DNA of 64,000 bases from Lingula anatina (GCF_001039355.2 NW_019775924.1:501659-565658); one strand, 5' to 3'. Shown: positions 1-13,452, counted from the stretch's first letter. Made by a program: numbers and translations. The notes: generated from the sequence alone by a model not told the origin.

Positions 1-300
1 CAGTGCGCAGTCACTGAGGCAGTCACACCTTAGGTTGCAGCCTTTGTTAAGGTGTCGGTCGGTCCCCGTGATTGATACGATATCTTCACCGTCTACAGCG
101 TTGTCAGGGCCGGGGTTACGCACAGCGATATGTCGAGCATTGTCTCGTTGATGGATGGCTATGGATGAAGAAGAAGATGAATTTCATTTGTTCGTGAGCC
201 CGGTGGTGACGCGGTTGGGGAAGAGTGGCAAATGGACCCGGTGTGAAAGTTGACACCATTCTTGACCCCTCGTGTGCAGATAAATTGAAGAGTTTGTTTG
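1..300 (+). other. GC-richer edge with possible truncated exon/UTR
   Basis: The first 290 bases are clearly GC-richer than what follows. A short frame at 155-253 on the plus strand starts MAMDEEEDEFHLF and continues VSPVVTRLGKSGKWTR before a stop at 251. The acidic start looks protein-like, and weak donors exist (TTC/GTGAGC at about 190, CCG/GTGTGA at about 241). I do not recognise the peptide and no partner exon is in the window. It could equally be a regulatory element. Confidence 0.15.
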
Positions 301-3300
301 GAAAAAAAGCTTGTTTTCTTGTTATTTTTTAGTGAAAGGACGATACTTTTGCATGGTAAATAACATGAGCGTTCATGTTTGTATAATATTGTTTTTTAAA
401 TATCTTTTATGAATGGGACCTACTTGTACTAAAATTATGTTCAATATATCTTCAGCCACCAAAAGCTGTCTAAGCTGTTTTTTTTAAATAAAGGTTTACT
501 CCTTTAATGTTGGATGTTTAAAAGCTACCACTCAAATAAACTTGAAAGCTTTAAAGTTATATAAACGTTGCCTCACGAAGCCTCTTTTCAATATTTGACA
601 GATTCATTCTTAGAATATTTACTATTTAATTTCAATATGCCATTCTATCTGCCGGGTATCGCCTATTGTTGCCTTTCCTCTGCGTGCGAAATGGCGGTGT
701 CGTTAGCCCAGCACCGGATTTGGTTTCATTTTAATATCTGCGGGGTTCACGAGGTCCCCTCACCACAGCTCTGCCCCACACGATACATCATTTCCAGTCA
801 ATATGTGGGGAGGGACGGGGAGGCGTGCGCTCCTTCAAGACGTAATTGTCTCATAAAAGAGCGTCTGTATAGTATACCCTAAATGATTAATCAGACCCCT
901 GAAAGTTACGTCCTAAAACCTGCAATTTACATTGAGTTTAATTCATACTTTGAAGATTCTCTCAATAGAACGATATATTTTATCGGCAAAAATTTCGGCA
1001 AATAATGTAATTATGGCTGTGTTGCCTCGCTTAGTTCAGAATTGACGGAAACGTGTAACGGTGAATGATATTTAGCTTGGTTTTGGACACTCTGATACAG
1101 TCTTTATAATATTTTAAAGAAAGGGAAATTTTTCTATTTCTATCAACTTCGAATTCAGTCAATAATATTACTTGTTATACATTACTCTTCACCCACACGG
1201 GTACTGGAAAGAGCTTTGCTTTAATGTTTTTGAAAAGTTACAGAGAATCATTACAATTTACAACCAATCATAATAAAAATAACATAATCCCCTTTCCATC
1301 TGGGGTTTATTTAAATTCTTTTGAAAAAAATTAGAAAAGATTACCTAAGTAAGCTTGTTTTTCAGTCAATTTCTTGCTTTGTCAATTTGCATCCCCCTCT
1401 AAAAAAACATTTTTATAAAAATAGCCTTTTGTAAAGCTGCCTTCCTTTCACTTGGATAATCTATTGTGGCAGGTGATATCAAATTTAAAACAAATGGTAC
1501 ATTGTTTGGAAAACTTACCTAATTGAAAAATTATCAGCACACAAATGTCGTCTTTACCCAGCTGACTTCTGCAAGAGAGCATAGAAACACTGGTGAGTGA
1601 CCTCGGTGATTTGAGACTACTTGAGACTATCTGAAGCAATATACTGGTGTTTTCCGTCGCAGATATAAAAATATCAAACATTTAACTGAAGGAAGAGAAC
1701 AGGCAACAATGACGGTAGTGCATATCTCGCACGTATTTGCATGTAGTTGGGATCATAAACGTGATTCATTAGCGCTGAAGGAGTTCATGTTTAAAATCAT
1801 TACCTGTGTTTATAATCGATATATTTTAAAAATTGCAATTAAAATTTAGCAGTGCCGACTGTATTTTAAAACAAGTCATGCAATAATGATACTGTTAATT
1901 GTGATCATTTTATACACAAGGATTGTCTTACAGAAATTGCTGCTAGACGTTACACGAATTTGTGATTCCTTTTTGATAACTTGGAAATGCATTTGTTTAT
2001 TTTCACAGTTTATCAAATAAATGATGAAAGGATGATGAAATCCCAGAGCAAATTTGCATTTTTCCCCGACTATATTAATTTGTTGTGTAAGTCAAATACA
2101 GTAACGCAATGCATGACATTACCAATCACCAAGATGATAAAAAGCAATCATCCGTTTTTGGTCTATTTTTGTGATAAGATATTTTAAGAGGAAAACCATT
2201 TTTTGTAGCTTAATAGATTGTCTATTAGTTTCTGTTCAAAAATAATGTATATATAAATAATACAGTGGGACAATTTCAACCCTTTCAAAACATAAAAAAA
2301 CGCGCTGTCAGTCGCGTTAATGATGAAGTCAACGATAGGGCCCTTAATTCAGACATTAAGCTTTAAGCTGTCAATAGATATAACCCAAAACGCTCCATCT
2401 AAGACCACAGTTTGGTTCTCGGTTAAGTCGATATTGCTATAAATCCTCAGTCCTTGACAACCGCTGCATATACCTTCCAATTATAATACAGTGTAGATTT
2501 CTTGTTCGTATAACATAATTCTGCGGCATTCGAACGCCACAAGTATCCCGTTTCAATTAACAGTGTAAGGTTGCAGTCTTATCGGGGATGTCTTAATATA
2601 TAGCCGTTTGCCTTTATGTTAGCGATAGCCTGTTTTTTTATTAAAATACCTTAACACTGAGTACAATGACGGACCACCGCAGCTGTATCAACATTATGAG
2701 AGTAGAAGAGACGGGGAGAAAAAGAGGATAAAAACCTTTTTATCATGCTGTTTTAAAGGCAGGCGTTTTTGCGTCAAAAAACGGATAGAATTCGGTAGCA
2801 GTCGATTGATTTGGGCTTTTAATCGGTTCAGCCGTATGTCTTTTTGTGGTACGACAAAAATGTACATTTAAAAACCTCAACGTCTCGAAAAAAATCTGGT
2901 GGCGTGCCTATTGCTGGATAAGGTAAACGAGGGCAAATTGGTTGGGTTCCAGATAACGGGATGACAACTTCATGAAAACATTACAGACAAACATTTAGCT
3001 ATATAAAAAAAAAATTTGTTAGAAGTAAGGGAAAATAGAAGACGCACAACCCGGAAACGTATGTTACTGTACATGTACAGTCAACACCGGGACTGATTTA
3101 TTCAGGCATTTGCCTTACTTTAGTATGAGAACCAAACCATCGAAAACATATTGAAATGAATAAAATGATTAGGTCCAAACAATATAAGTTATAAACAAGC
3201 GGTACAAGAACCATTGTTTTTTTTTTTTTTTTTTTGATCTCTGTAGAACTCTGTTAAACGTAGAAAGAATTAAAAAAAAAAGAATGCTAAAGCAAACAAA

Positions 3301-3796
3301 ACGTAGGCGACTTTGATCACGACATGATTTCATATTATCTTTTGTTGTTTTTTTACAGTTCCTAGGATTGTTACCTAACCTTGATTACACAGTAAAGCAC
3401 CGAAGACGAACAACTGAGGTATGTTATAACGATAAAAAGGTAGATACTTTGGGTATTATTTGGTAAGTCATTGTCAAAGTCATGTGGAACCATAAAGGTG
3501 GAGTGTAGAGACCAAAAAAACAGAATTTGGTTTTAACTTGATGCAACAAAAAAGGGATGCCTTTCGTTGTTCTATGTACATAAAGCATACGGTGCCATAT
3601 AGATATTTCATAGATCCAGGCCGCTTTTTGCCGTGATCTTCCTTAACATACATAGCATAGAGTTATGTCGTTCTGACCAGCGCTTATCAGAGCATGTCTC
3701 AATAATAGTCCTGTTTGAGTAACTTGCGTGTATGCAAGGGGGCTCACTCCCATGGTTTACGTCATGCTTTTTACAGCATTTCCATGCTTTTTGTCG

Positions 3797-3880
3797 TGCC
3801 CATTTTAACAGCATTTTCATGTTTTACGAAATGCCCATTTTAACAGCATTGTCATGCCCATTTTAACCGCATTTTCATGG
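3797..3880. repeat. Short tandem repeat, three copies of a 25-bp unit
   Basis: Three near-identical copies of TGCCCATTTTAAC(A/C)GCATT followed by (T/G)TCATG start at 3797, 3832 and 3855. The first two are separated by a short unique spacer and the last two abut. Confidence 0.8.
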
Positions 3881-6063
3881 TGAAGTTTCGCCGTTTGAAG
3901 CAAGGCACCTCCTGATGTTCAGCGAATGGGAGGCGTTGAAGGTTTTTTAAAAATATACCTAATCAAAAAATTGCTTATTTGTGACTTTTTCTCCCCACTT
4001 TTTTAAAATTATTTTTCGTGTATATATCACATTTTTGGACATTTCTTATGCCCCCCTCCCCCCTCTGGACAACTTACTGCCTGTTTAAAAATAAAAAATC
4101 AATTTTTTTTTCATATTTAGCAGAAAAAAAGGGATAGAAGACGTAAGGAAAGGGAATCTGAAGTCAAATGATCAACACAGTGAAATGCTATCCTCCAGTC
4201 AGTTCTTTTCAAACGATGCACGCCATCGACATGTCCGTTTACAAGAAAACCATACTCACAGTACCGAAGGTATCATAAAACGTTGAAGAATAGGACAACA
4301 GTTGGAATAATACGTGTGAAAATATTGACGGCTGCGTCCCTTTTCGTTATGAAAGAGCTAAAGGAAAGAAAAACGTATTGATAGGATAATTTGTATGCCA
4401 TATGCCTGAAGGTATTGTCCTTTTTTTAAAATTAAGCCATAATTTATCCAAAGCCTAAATTAAAACTTAAAGATATTTTGAAAGTCTTTTCGTCCATTAC
4501 CGTTCTGCTCCGTGGGTTCAAACGGTCGTATCGCATGTAGATAGATATATTGATAACTGACAGTCGTAGAAATCTCAGATTGTGCAGTTCACTAAACTGC
4601 CAACGAAAGATGAACAGGCGGAGATCGCATCTGTTTGGATAACGACAATGTTTTTTTCTGTGTCTGTAAGAATTCTTCTTTCACGAGGACGATAGAAACT
4701 TTGGACAAAACTCAGACGTCTCATGCTATATAGGTATTTGCATGTGGGTGCCCATGACGAGAAATTTTGATGAAAAGTACATATAGTATGCACGTTGTTT
4801 TAATAATGATAATGATTATAATAATGATATTAATGATAACAATATTTGTTCTATTTTTTCATGCCGGAGTCAATCTTGGTGACTGAGCAGCTATCGAGAG
4901 CATCTATTCCGTACAGTGAGGGAAAAGGTCTCTGTTGATCATACATGTATTCATGCAACCACCACCATTTCTCGTTCTTAATTCTCTGCATTCTCTTTTT
5001 TGATAGTTACATGTTGAAACTTGTGAAGATTGTGCCCCGTCACTCTTTCAGAACAGTAAAGGTACTAAATAGATGTTGGCCCTGTGATGGCCGTGTGTGT
5101 GAAGTCCCATCAGAAGTATCTAAAAATACACATTAAGTCAAAGGGAAGGTGAAAACCAAGCGTATCGAAACATATGTTTAGTATTAATTTTAATATATCC
5201 GACTGATAGGCCGACAGGGGACTTGCCTGTCAGTCACCTATTATAGTTATAGACATTTTATACAGTAATATTTTGCTGGAAGCAGCTAAAGAGCTCGCTC
5301 GCTGTATTTCCTTCGAAGTATGTTAAAAGCATACGAGGTATTTCCTTAACCGCTGCCAGGCCAGAAAAAGTACATTTTCTTATTCAACTATTCTATTCAT
5401 ATGGGAATGCCTAAGATTATTAGTGATTCCTTACTTTTCTCGATCATTTCTCCCCAAGTTACATTGCGTTATTTGCTTTCAATTTGGAGCTACAGATAGT
5501 TTATTTCGTGGGAGCGCTGAAAATAGGGCAATTCAGCAGAAATTATAAAAAGGTCAGAAAAATTTGATGTATCAAAATCTTTTAACGCTAAAATAGGTGA
5601 CTCGTTGCTTTGGATCATGTAGCCGACATAACCACTTTGATAAATTCATTAGAATTTTTAAATTACAGTTAAAACTGTAGATGGCAAGTTTTACGGGTGA
5701 AGAAGAGTATCCTGGTCATAAATGTATTTAATTTTTAAAGATATTTCGTTTCACTGCGTGTTTCTTTACTGAAGGTAATAATCCTTCACTCCTTCACCAC
5801 AACGCAAATTTGAGATAAACCTAAAAAGTGGGGAAACCAAATGAACCTAAACTGAACGTGTAGTTTAAAAAATTCTTTTTAGATTAAAATCATCATTCAA
5901 TGCCTTAAAAACGTTTGGTCTAAACTTCAGTAATTGTTCGAAATAATGACAAATATTTCCGTGTCTTTCTGTCATTTTCAGTAATCATGTACTGTACATC
6001 AACACTCGTTAAAAGGTTGTTGATAAAGCAATACAAGCCTGCCTCTATAAAAAGTGTGTCTTA

Positions 6064-6278
6064 GAGTGCATTCCCAGAGATTTAGATCGATCCATCCGGA
6101 TCGACCTAACTCCCTGGGGGTTCACGCTAAATTGCAGTCAGCCGAGCGCGCACGGTAGTTAATTACCCCCTTATAGCTTTTATTAGGCAGGAGAGACATT
6201 TAAGCCGGCTAAGCTGACAGTAATCTAGTGAGACTCCCCACAGGGATAGATCGATCTAAAATCTGTGGGAATGGGGTC
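6064..6278. mobile_element. PIF/Harbinger-like MITE, 215 bp, TTA target duplication
   Basis: The ends form inverted repeats of about 30 bp. The left end reads GAGTGCATTCCCAGAGATTT then AGATCGATCCATC. The complement of the right end reads GACCCCATTCCCACAGATTT then TAGATCGATCTATC. The element is flanked by TTA at 6061-6063 and 6279-6281. TTA/TAA duplications and GAG/GAC-type termini fit PIF/Harbinger. It has no coding capacity, so it is a non-autonomous element. Its interior is GC-richer than the flanks. Confidence 0.8.
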
Positions 6279-8119
6279 TTAGTGGCGGTACATGTTGGCC
6301 GAATTGTGACCGCATTATCCTCTTAATAACCACTCCCTATGCAGTCGTAAAAATGTAGATTTTTATCTTTCTTGTTGAAGTTCATTTACGGGCGAAAGAA
6401 ACATACAACTCAATGATAATAGCGATGGCGCTGATATTAATGTCTAAATCATTTCATACAGACTCTCTACTTTGAACAATAAACAATAACCGGCTAGGGA
6501 AGGCACGCCAACAAGATGCTGGTATTTTTACATAAGAAGCAATCTACACTCTGGGTACATAGTAAAGATACATTATAGTCGTGCACAGGGCATATCAATA
6601 GAGATGTGTGGGCGGGGGTGGGTGGGGGGGGGAGGTCTGGCAATCACATTTGAAAAGACGGGGAGGGGGGTGAAAAAAATTTTTTTTGCCTTGCCTCGCC
6701 AGCCCAATGCAAAACCATAGATTGGGACAATTTTTAATGAAAAGTGTAATTGAATATTATCAATGAAGAAAAAAGAATGGTAAATGATTAAAGTAAAAGA
6801 TCGCTCTGAAATCCCGCTAAAAGAGAAATAGATAACTGTCATAACTTGCCGTTGAATTTTAACACGTGAGTTCCAAAATTCGATATAAATATATTCTTGA
6901 TTCTAATTCTACTGAGTGACTAAAACATTTACTCATATGAAGTTATCCTCACTAAAGCGGGAAATCACAGTCTAAATTGAAATGTCCACCCCCCTCACAC
7001 GGGTTTTGATAGATATTGGTGAATGTCAACACGAAGTCTTATTATGCATTTATCCAGTTAATGCCTTCCTATCAGAAATCAAACAAAGGAAGCTCCAATG
7101 CTCTATAATTCCGGCTGTTTATTTCGTTTTCTCAAGTTGGGAAAGACGAAGATTCGCACATTTAATACAAATCGATTCTGAAACGCGAACGTCGCTTCTT
7201 GCCCTCACGAAGTGCTTTGCAAGAGACCGTTAATAGCATGATGGTATAATGACTTAAAGCATGTGATACACGATACAGGATTGGCAAGATGCATATTGTA
7301 AAAACTTGTCTGTAACAAATACAACACTAAAATGATGATAATGTTCATACTTTATGCTATCTACTCCTTTTGAAACTTCTCGGAACCATTTTTATTGGAA
7401 AAAAACAGTAACTTTAAGGCTTATCTGTTTTATTTTAAAAAAATACAGTTATAGATCTAAGATTATTGATAAAATTCGCGATGCGAGTTTGGTACTAGAG
7501 TTTTACGAACGATCAGCCCACAAAAGATGTAGCTGCTTTTCTTATATTGCCCGTCCATGCCTCTGAGTTAAATACATGTAGTGACAGGTGAAGGTTAAGA
7601 AAAACCAGATTAAAGGTCTTTTCGGTTCTTTGTGAAACGCAAGTTAGTCGGCTAACATCCCTAACAATCTTTGCTAAGCGGTCTATATTTGTTCTATGAA
7701 ACAGGCTCCAGGGCTTCTTTCCTGATTAAAAAATGACTGTATGTATTGCAATTAAGATTGCAACAAATGCAGATGGACAGCATTTTATAGCTTCCACATT
7801 ATAAAACAATTTTTCTTGAGGGTGCTTTTGGATATAAATAACTTCGTTTTTCAATGTTTGATGAATATCTGAATGGTTTTAATCTTGCTGACGCTCTTAT
7901 CTTATTTTTTTCGTGTTTAGCTTTTAACTTTCTACTTATAGTGTCTTTGTAACTAAGTGCATGACCTGGACACAGACATTTTCAAAGCTAACTAAAACGA
8001 AATAATAACATAAAAAAGTGTCATATTTATTTATTTTTTTTTGCATTTCATGGCTAGAACATTTTTATTATTGGTTATACCAAGTATTCAATTACCCCAA
8101 AACATGGCAGTGTACAGTT

Positions 8120-8176
8120 TGTGTGTGCGCGCTTGTGTGTGTGTGTGTGCGTGCACGCGCGCGCGTGTGTGCGTGT
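8120..8176. repeat. (GT)n/(GC)n microsatellite
   Basis: Alternating purine-pyrimidine tract, mostly GT with GCGC blocks. It has Z-DNA-forming potential. Confidence 0.9.
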
Positions 8177-9544
8177 AGTTGTTCAATTTATGGTTACAGC
8201 TAATATATCGGCTGTTGTAGCATTTAGCTTTATACTCTTGGTTTCCTATCGAGTTACATGACAGCCATAAATCAATAAAGATTTATCACCTTAGATACCC
8301 GGAGTCAACTTGAGGATGTAACATGTGGAATGATATTGTCTTTCATCTACCTGCTACTCAGTTGTTTCGCAATGGGCCAAGATTCTTAATGTAATTAAGA
8401 AATAAATATTACGGAAATTTCAGTCATAAATGAATGTAGTGTGCTCTTTATGTACACTTAAATCATCCTAAATGGTTGCTTGATGTATGCCAAACTTAAA
8501 ACGAAAAGACAGAGAGAGGAGGAGAAACAAAGCTTGAAAACAATTACAAATTCTCTTATAGGAAAGATACCTTCTATACACTGTTAGATGGGGGTTTTAA
8601 TAAATATATTTCTTGTATTTTTAAATCTCTCTTTCCAACAACCTTATTTTAGGTCCTGACCATAAGCTTGGTGAAAAATTAAAACGTTTTTTTTTTCAAA
8701 ATTCCGCAGACATCTAATCAGGCCTTACATTACAGAAGACAATGTTGATCTAGAAAAAGATACTCTTGTTTTGTTCTGACTTTAAATCACTTGAGCACAG
8801 TTTTGTTTACAGAAAGTCGTGGAAAAATCCATTAATACTGTGGTCAACCAACGATAAGTATACAATATTTTGTCACGAAATTTGGCAAAATTTATGCAGA
8901 AATTAAACGAAACTACCTCTTCATTTCAATTTTGTGGCTGGGAGTTAGGTGTGATTTTAAAATGTGTCTTCGTTCCTTCCAAATAAATTGATGTAAGATG
9001 CATCATCTTACACAATTATTAAGAAAAATGGATACGACACGCGAAAAGTACCGACTTCAAATGACGTGTCAAAGACCTTGATGAGGTGTCGGGGTTGCTC
9101 AAATGTTAAAAATGTCATTGGAATTAATCCTCCCTTTCCTCAAAAAGTAAAATTGAAATAAAAAAGTGATATTGAGACAAAGGAAATATGATTTTACATC
9201 AACCACCCAGCTTATTTAAAGAATCTAATTTGGCCGCAGTCATTTTTACCTATGAAATGATTAGATATAGGTTCCAATGGTGCTCCCCAACGACACAAAA
9301 CTTAGAACTTGGACAATTTTCTTTCTTTTTTAAATTAATCCAATTCTCGAGTAAATCCTAGAAAGCAGAGAAAAGAAATGTCAACTGTTTGGAGGTTTGC
9401 TTTTCAATTTCACCAAATCTGCATTTATAAATTGAACCACAAGGAAACCGACAGAGACGGTATTCGGAAGGTAACCCAAAATTGTCTCAGGGTGAATTTT
9501 GGATAAACTACGGATTTGTTTAGGGGCAAACTTGGAATGCAACC

Positions 9545-9850
9545 CTGAATAATGGTAATGCCAGCAAACGGCCTAACCCGGCTCGACAACATTGTTTCAG
9601 TATATGCCCTCCCACTTAAATTAAGTCAAATTCGCTAATAATTAGCCAAAGCACTGTCGCCCCAATACCTCGATACAATTAACCCAGACGACCTAATCAA
9701 CTGTCACAAAAGTGTATTACGGTGAAGGAGACAGTTAAAGACGCTGCATAATTGACCCCCGGTCAGCGAGGTTGACTTGGGCTCTTGGGGGCCTTTGTCC
9801 AGTGATTTCGGCAACGGATTAATCCCAAACTCAGGTAATCAACGTGTCAC
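9545..9850. promoter_or_regulatory. Candidate enhancer patch rich in homeodomain and Sox/TCF-type sites
   Basis: GC-richer block about 6.5-7 kb beyond the Dlx polyA signal. It holds CATTGTTT (Sox), TAATAATTAG (homeodomain), CCTAATCAACTGTCA (Pbx/Meis-like), a perfect GGATTAATCC palindrome at 9816-9825 (two overlapping K50/Otx-type GGATTA sites) and CCTTTGTCC (Sox/TCF). Site density and base composition stand out from the flanks. Function is inferred. Confidence 0.3.
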
Positions 9851-10157
9851 CTGTGTTGGATATTTAACGTCGATGTGAGAGACGCCATATTGTAAAAGAG
9901 GTCCACGGTCTGTCCACCAATGATTCTTTTATCTGTACATCTGGGTTCGTTCTTAACAGTTTCCTGCTTATTATATTCGGCGTGAAGTAAACGAATGACT
10001 GCTCTATGGTAATTTGAGTACGACTTTTGAGAAACAAGACATTGGAATATATTATGTGAAATGTACCTGGAGACTGAAGTATTGAGAAGGGGCTGCGTGG
10101 TTTTCTAGGAAGCCATGTGAATAAACAATTTGGAAGAAAGATATTCATAATTGATGA

Positions 10158-10184
10158 TTTTTTTTTTTTTTGGGGGGGGGGGGG
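10158..10184. repeat. T14-G13 homopolymer junction
   Basis: A run of about 14 T is followed directly by about 13 G. Confidence 0.85.
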
Positions 10185-10740
10185 TCAACCGGTGCATCAC
10201 CAAGCTGTTAATTAAGATTTGAAATGGATCATAGTCGCCTTTCTAAATCGAACATTCAGTTCTTGACCAAATGTTTTAATGTGAAGGATTAATTTGCAAA
10301 CGCACACAGGTTGTTAAACATATTGCGTGTCGAGTATCAATATTCATACTTGCTACATAAAAGTGATTTTCTTAGAATCTTGTGTGGTAGTCGTTCCAGG
10401 AAATAGGTTTATCCATTGGTATAAAAAAGTACCAATATACTTTATTATATACCTCAAAGATTTGATTGTTCCAGAAATAAAGTTTGATTAGTAGATTAGT
10501 AGAATGGGTAGAACTGATGGCATTTTCAGTGAAATCTTTGTGCAGCTATTCCAATTATGTTTTTAAAATTGTTTCAGAATATGTCAATTCCTTAAAACAA
10601 GCTCAAATCACATAAAACATTGCGATATTTAAGTGTTCATTGCTGCAGCATTTTTTTTCGGTGATCTAAAAACTAAAAAAATTGTGGCACTTGTCACTCT
10701 GAGCGAAAAAAAGATCCGTAGCTACATGCATGCTCTAAAC

Positions 10741-10800
10741 TATACACAGGATACACCGGATTATACACAGGACACACCGGATCATACGCAGGTCACACGG
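10741..10800. repeat. Minisatellite-like tandem repeat, 21-bp period, about three copies
   Basis: TATACACAGGATACACCGGA plus T, then TATACACAGGACACACCGGA plus T, then a shorter diverged CATACGCAGGTCACACGG. No coding frame is involved. Confidence 0.8.
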
Positions 10801-11826
10801 TGAATCTGGAACATTTAAAAAACCGGGATGGCAATCCTCCTCCTCCAACATTGTGTACAGTTCCGACATTGCCTTTAGTAGCAAGCACTTACATGTAATG
10901 CACTACGAATTCGTCATTTTTCCCAAAGACTACCATCACTAGTACAAGGAAAGCGCCGCCCATAGTTCTAACCTCCTGTCCATGAAGAAAACACCAAGAT
11001 TGGTACCAGTTACAATAAAGTGTTATATAAGATACTAACGGAAGAAAAAATATGCACGAATTGTGTTGTCTTTTTTATATAGTGAGTAAAGTAATTCCTC
11101 CACAAGTGATTAGCGTAAAACTTTTCAGTTAACAAGACTTTCAAGTATTGTTCTCACAATGACCATTGAGTATCAGAAGGGATATTATCTACTTTATATA
11201 TATAAGGCTATTTATTATACTATTACTGTAGTTAACAGAGCCTTTATGTAAAAATGTGCTCAATAAAATTATATCATTATTATGAGCATTGTGCTATTAT
11301 TGACTATGGCTGAGGTCAATATATTGCATTGCAGATCTCAAAAATGTGATATGGACGGAGGTTTGATTCGAATAATGACAAAAATTGGTATCTGCATTGT
11401 TACACGCCAAAACCCTTCGAACATTTTCACCAAATATCACTCAAAAATCAATTTAACAATTTGTAACCAAATGTCTGACGGGGGTTTCAAAGACGTGCAT
11501 ACACTTCCCGCAGACATATACGTATCATTATTCACCGATTTGATATTTACTGTCTATGCACAATTTACTCTCTATGCGTGTTTTTTATTTTTTTTTTCAT
11601 ATTTCGTATGGATCTGTCATCTCTTTACACAGTTTTCGTCACAGGACGGCAGACCAGGGGGTTTCAGAATTGCAACAACGTTTTATTTCTGATGAATTAG
11701 CTCTTAGCTCACCCTGGTCTCTATTACAGTCGAAGTCAGTGGGATTTTCCTAAAATGCAGACTCTGGTGGCTGAATAAGAATTTGCTCTAATTTCCATGA
11801 AACAAAAAGCGCACTGATATTGATAT

Positions 11827-11831
11827 CACAC

Positions 11832-11862
<31 letters not shown>
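11827..11862. repeat. (CA)n microsatellite
   Basis: About 18 CA units with one CG interruption. Confidence 0.9.
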
Positions 11863-12589
11863 GAATACAGGGTCCCTTGTTAAAGATAATTTTGTCAAAA
11901 TTAGTTTTATTCTCTTATAGTCCTTTTCAACTGCATTAATGGTATATATTTTGGTTAATTGTTTCTAGGTCACATCTTTATAAAATTTATGTGGAAACGT
12001 GTAAAAGGTAGGATAAAACATTGAAAAGAAAACGGTGGATGCAAAAATATTCATTGATTGAATTTCACTGAAACTGTAATACAGGAAATTTCGATCACCA
12101 ACCTTTTGACCTTGAGAATAAAAAAATTTCCCTGCTCTTCTGGCATTTTGTTCGACGCATTTATATATTGTTTCAAAATCAATGGACTATCCATACTAAT
12201 TCATGCCTTTTTAACAATATGATATACATGTAGCATATATTTATTACATTGTTTTATAAACTATGAGCTTTAAGCCTTCCCTAAACTTATAGTTAAAATC
12301 AACCAGTAAGCGTCCTGTTTTATGCTACTTTAACGCACCGCGTTCAATGACTTCTTGAAGCAACGCAACTAGACTTCTTATCTCGATCCCTCGCCCAAGC
12401 CTGCCTGGGAATTAACAATCACTTCAGCCGCAGGGAAAAGCTTTCTAGCTTTCTCACACGGTCGTCAAATCCTGAGATCTAGCATAGGAAACTTGGAGGG
12501 ATAATTAATAGTAATAATCAGACGAGTAATTGCGATCTAATAGCTGTAATTTCACACTTTTTTCACCAACAAAAGCGCGCGGAAGTCAA

Positions 12590-12930
12590 TCCATATCCTA
12601 GCGCCTCTCATGCGGCCTCTACTCAGCCGTTAAAGTCCCCCGTCGCGAAAGAAAAGAACTCAATTGAGCACAATCAAAAATAAACGTCGCAGCCATGCGA
12701 AAAGAAACCGTTGTCGTCGAGCCTTAATTATGAAATAAATTAATTAGATATCAAACCCTAATTGAGTCGATCGATGCGCTCGGAAATGGAAATGGAAGCG
12801 GTCGTGTCTGTGGCGAATTCAATAGACGATTGCAAGGGGGATCATTAAGTATAATTTGTATCTCTAACTCTCTTCCCGCGGATCAACCTTGCGAGCCTTG
12901 ATTGAGAGAGGCGTCCCAAATGTTTCTTCG
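12590..12930. promoter_or_regulatory. Candidate enhancer patch with clustered TAATTA sites
   Basis: GC-richer block about 3.5-4 kb beyond the Dlx polyA signal. Within 50 bp (12719-12768) are CCTTAATTATG, AAATTAATTAG and CCTAATTGAG, three to four TAATT-core homeodomain sites. They are followed by a TCGATCGATGCG stretch and paired GGAAATGGAAATGGAAG repeats. This could be a homeodomain-bound, possibly autoregulatory, element. Motifs are seen; role is inferred. Confidence 0.3.
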
Positions 12931-13396
12931 ATTGGTGAAGGCGAATAGTTGGCTTAGTTTTTACAGCTGCAGCGGCCTTTTTATTTTTTACAACGGAACA
13001 GAGTTCATTACAGTTTTATGCCGTATTTGTGTCATTCCTTATCTGTACGGAATAAATTAATGTCACCCGCTTATAGCGCTGTGTGGTTATTACTGATTTT
13101 TTCGGGGGGAGGGGATACATTGGTTTTGTATTTGCATCTTCCTAATCGTATATCCCAGTTGATGTAAAGTTCAATATATTGACATTTCAGGAATTTGATA
13201 ACAAGTAAGGCACGTCAAAATAACCAGGATTCCACCTGATTTTGACCACCATCTGAATGTATTGTTTACCTGTTCTAGCCTCTCATATAGCCTGCTACGT
13301 GGCACGTGCAAAGGTACTTAACAGAGAGATATTTCTGAGTAAGCATATCTGTTAGCGTCTGAGGTGTTGATTTCTTTTCACTGAGAGAATACACAA

Positions 13397-13397
<1 letters not shown>

Positions 13398-13450
<53 letters not shown>
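13398..13450. repeat. (AAT)n microsatellite
   Basis: About 17 uninterrupted AAT units. Confidence 0.92.

Positions 13451-13452
<2 letters not shown>

Larger units (their letters stand above)
301..9544. other. Gene-free AT-rich sequence downstream of Dlx
   Basis: No exon with recognisable protein similarity was seen on either strand. ORFs of 60-105 codons are lineage-unrecognisable and consistent with chance. Contents: a perfect 16-bp palindrome (3066-3081), a T19 tract (3217-3235), the 25-bp tandem repeat near 3.8 kb, the Harbinger-like MITE at 6.1 kb, a G-rich patch at 6600-6675 and the GT/GC microsatellite at 8.1 kb. Confidence 0.6.

Noticed and set aside
3797-3880. Possible CRISPR-like array
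   Set aside because: Only three copies with unequal spacing in a eukaryotic genome. A simple degenerate tandem repeat explains it.
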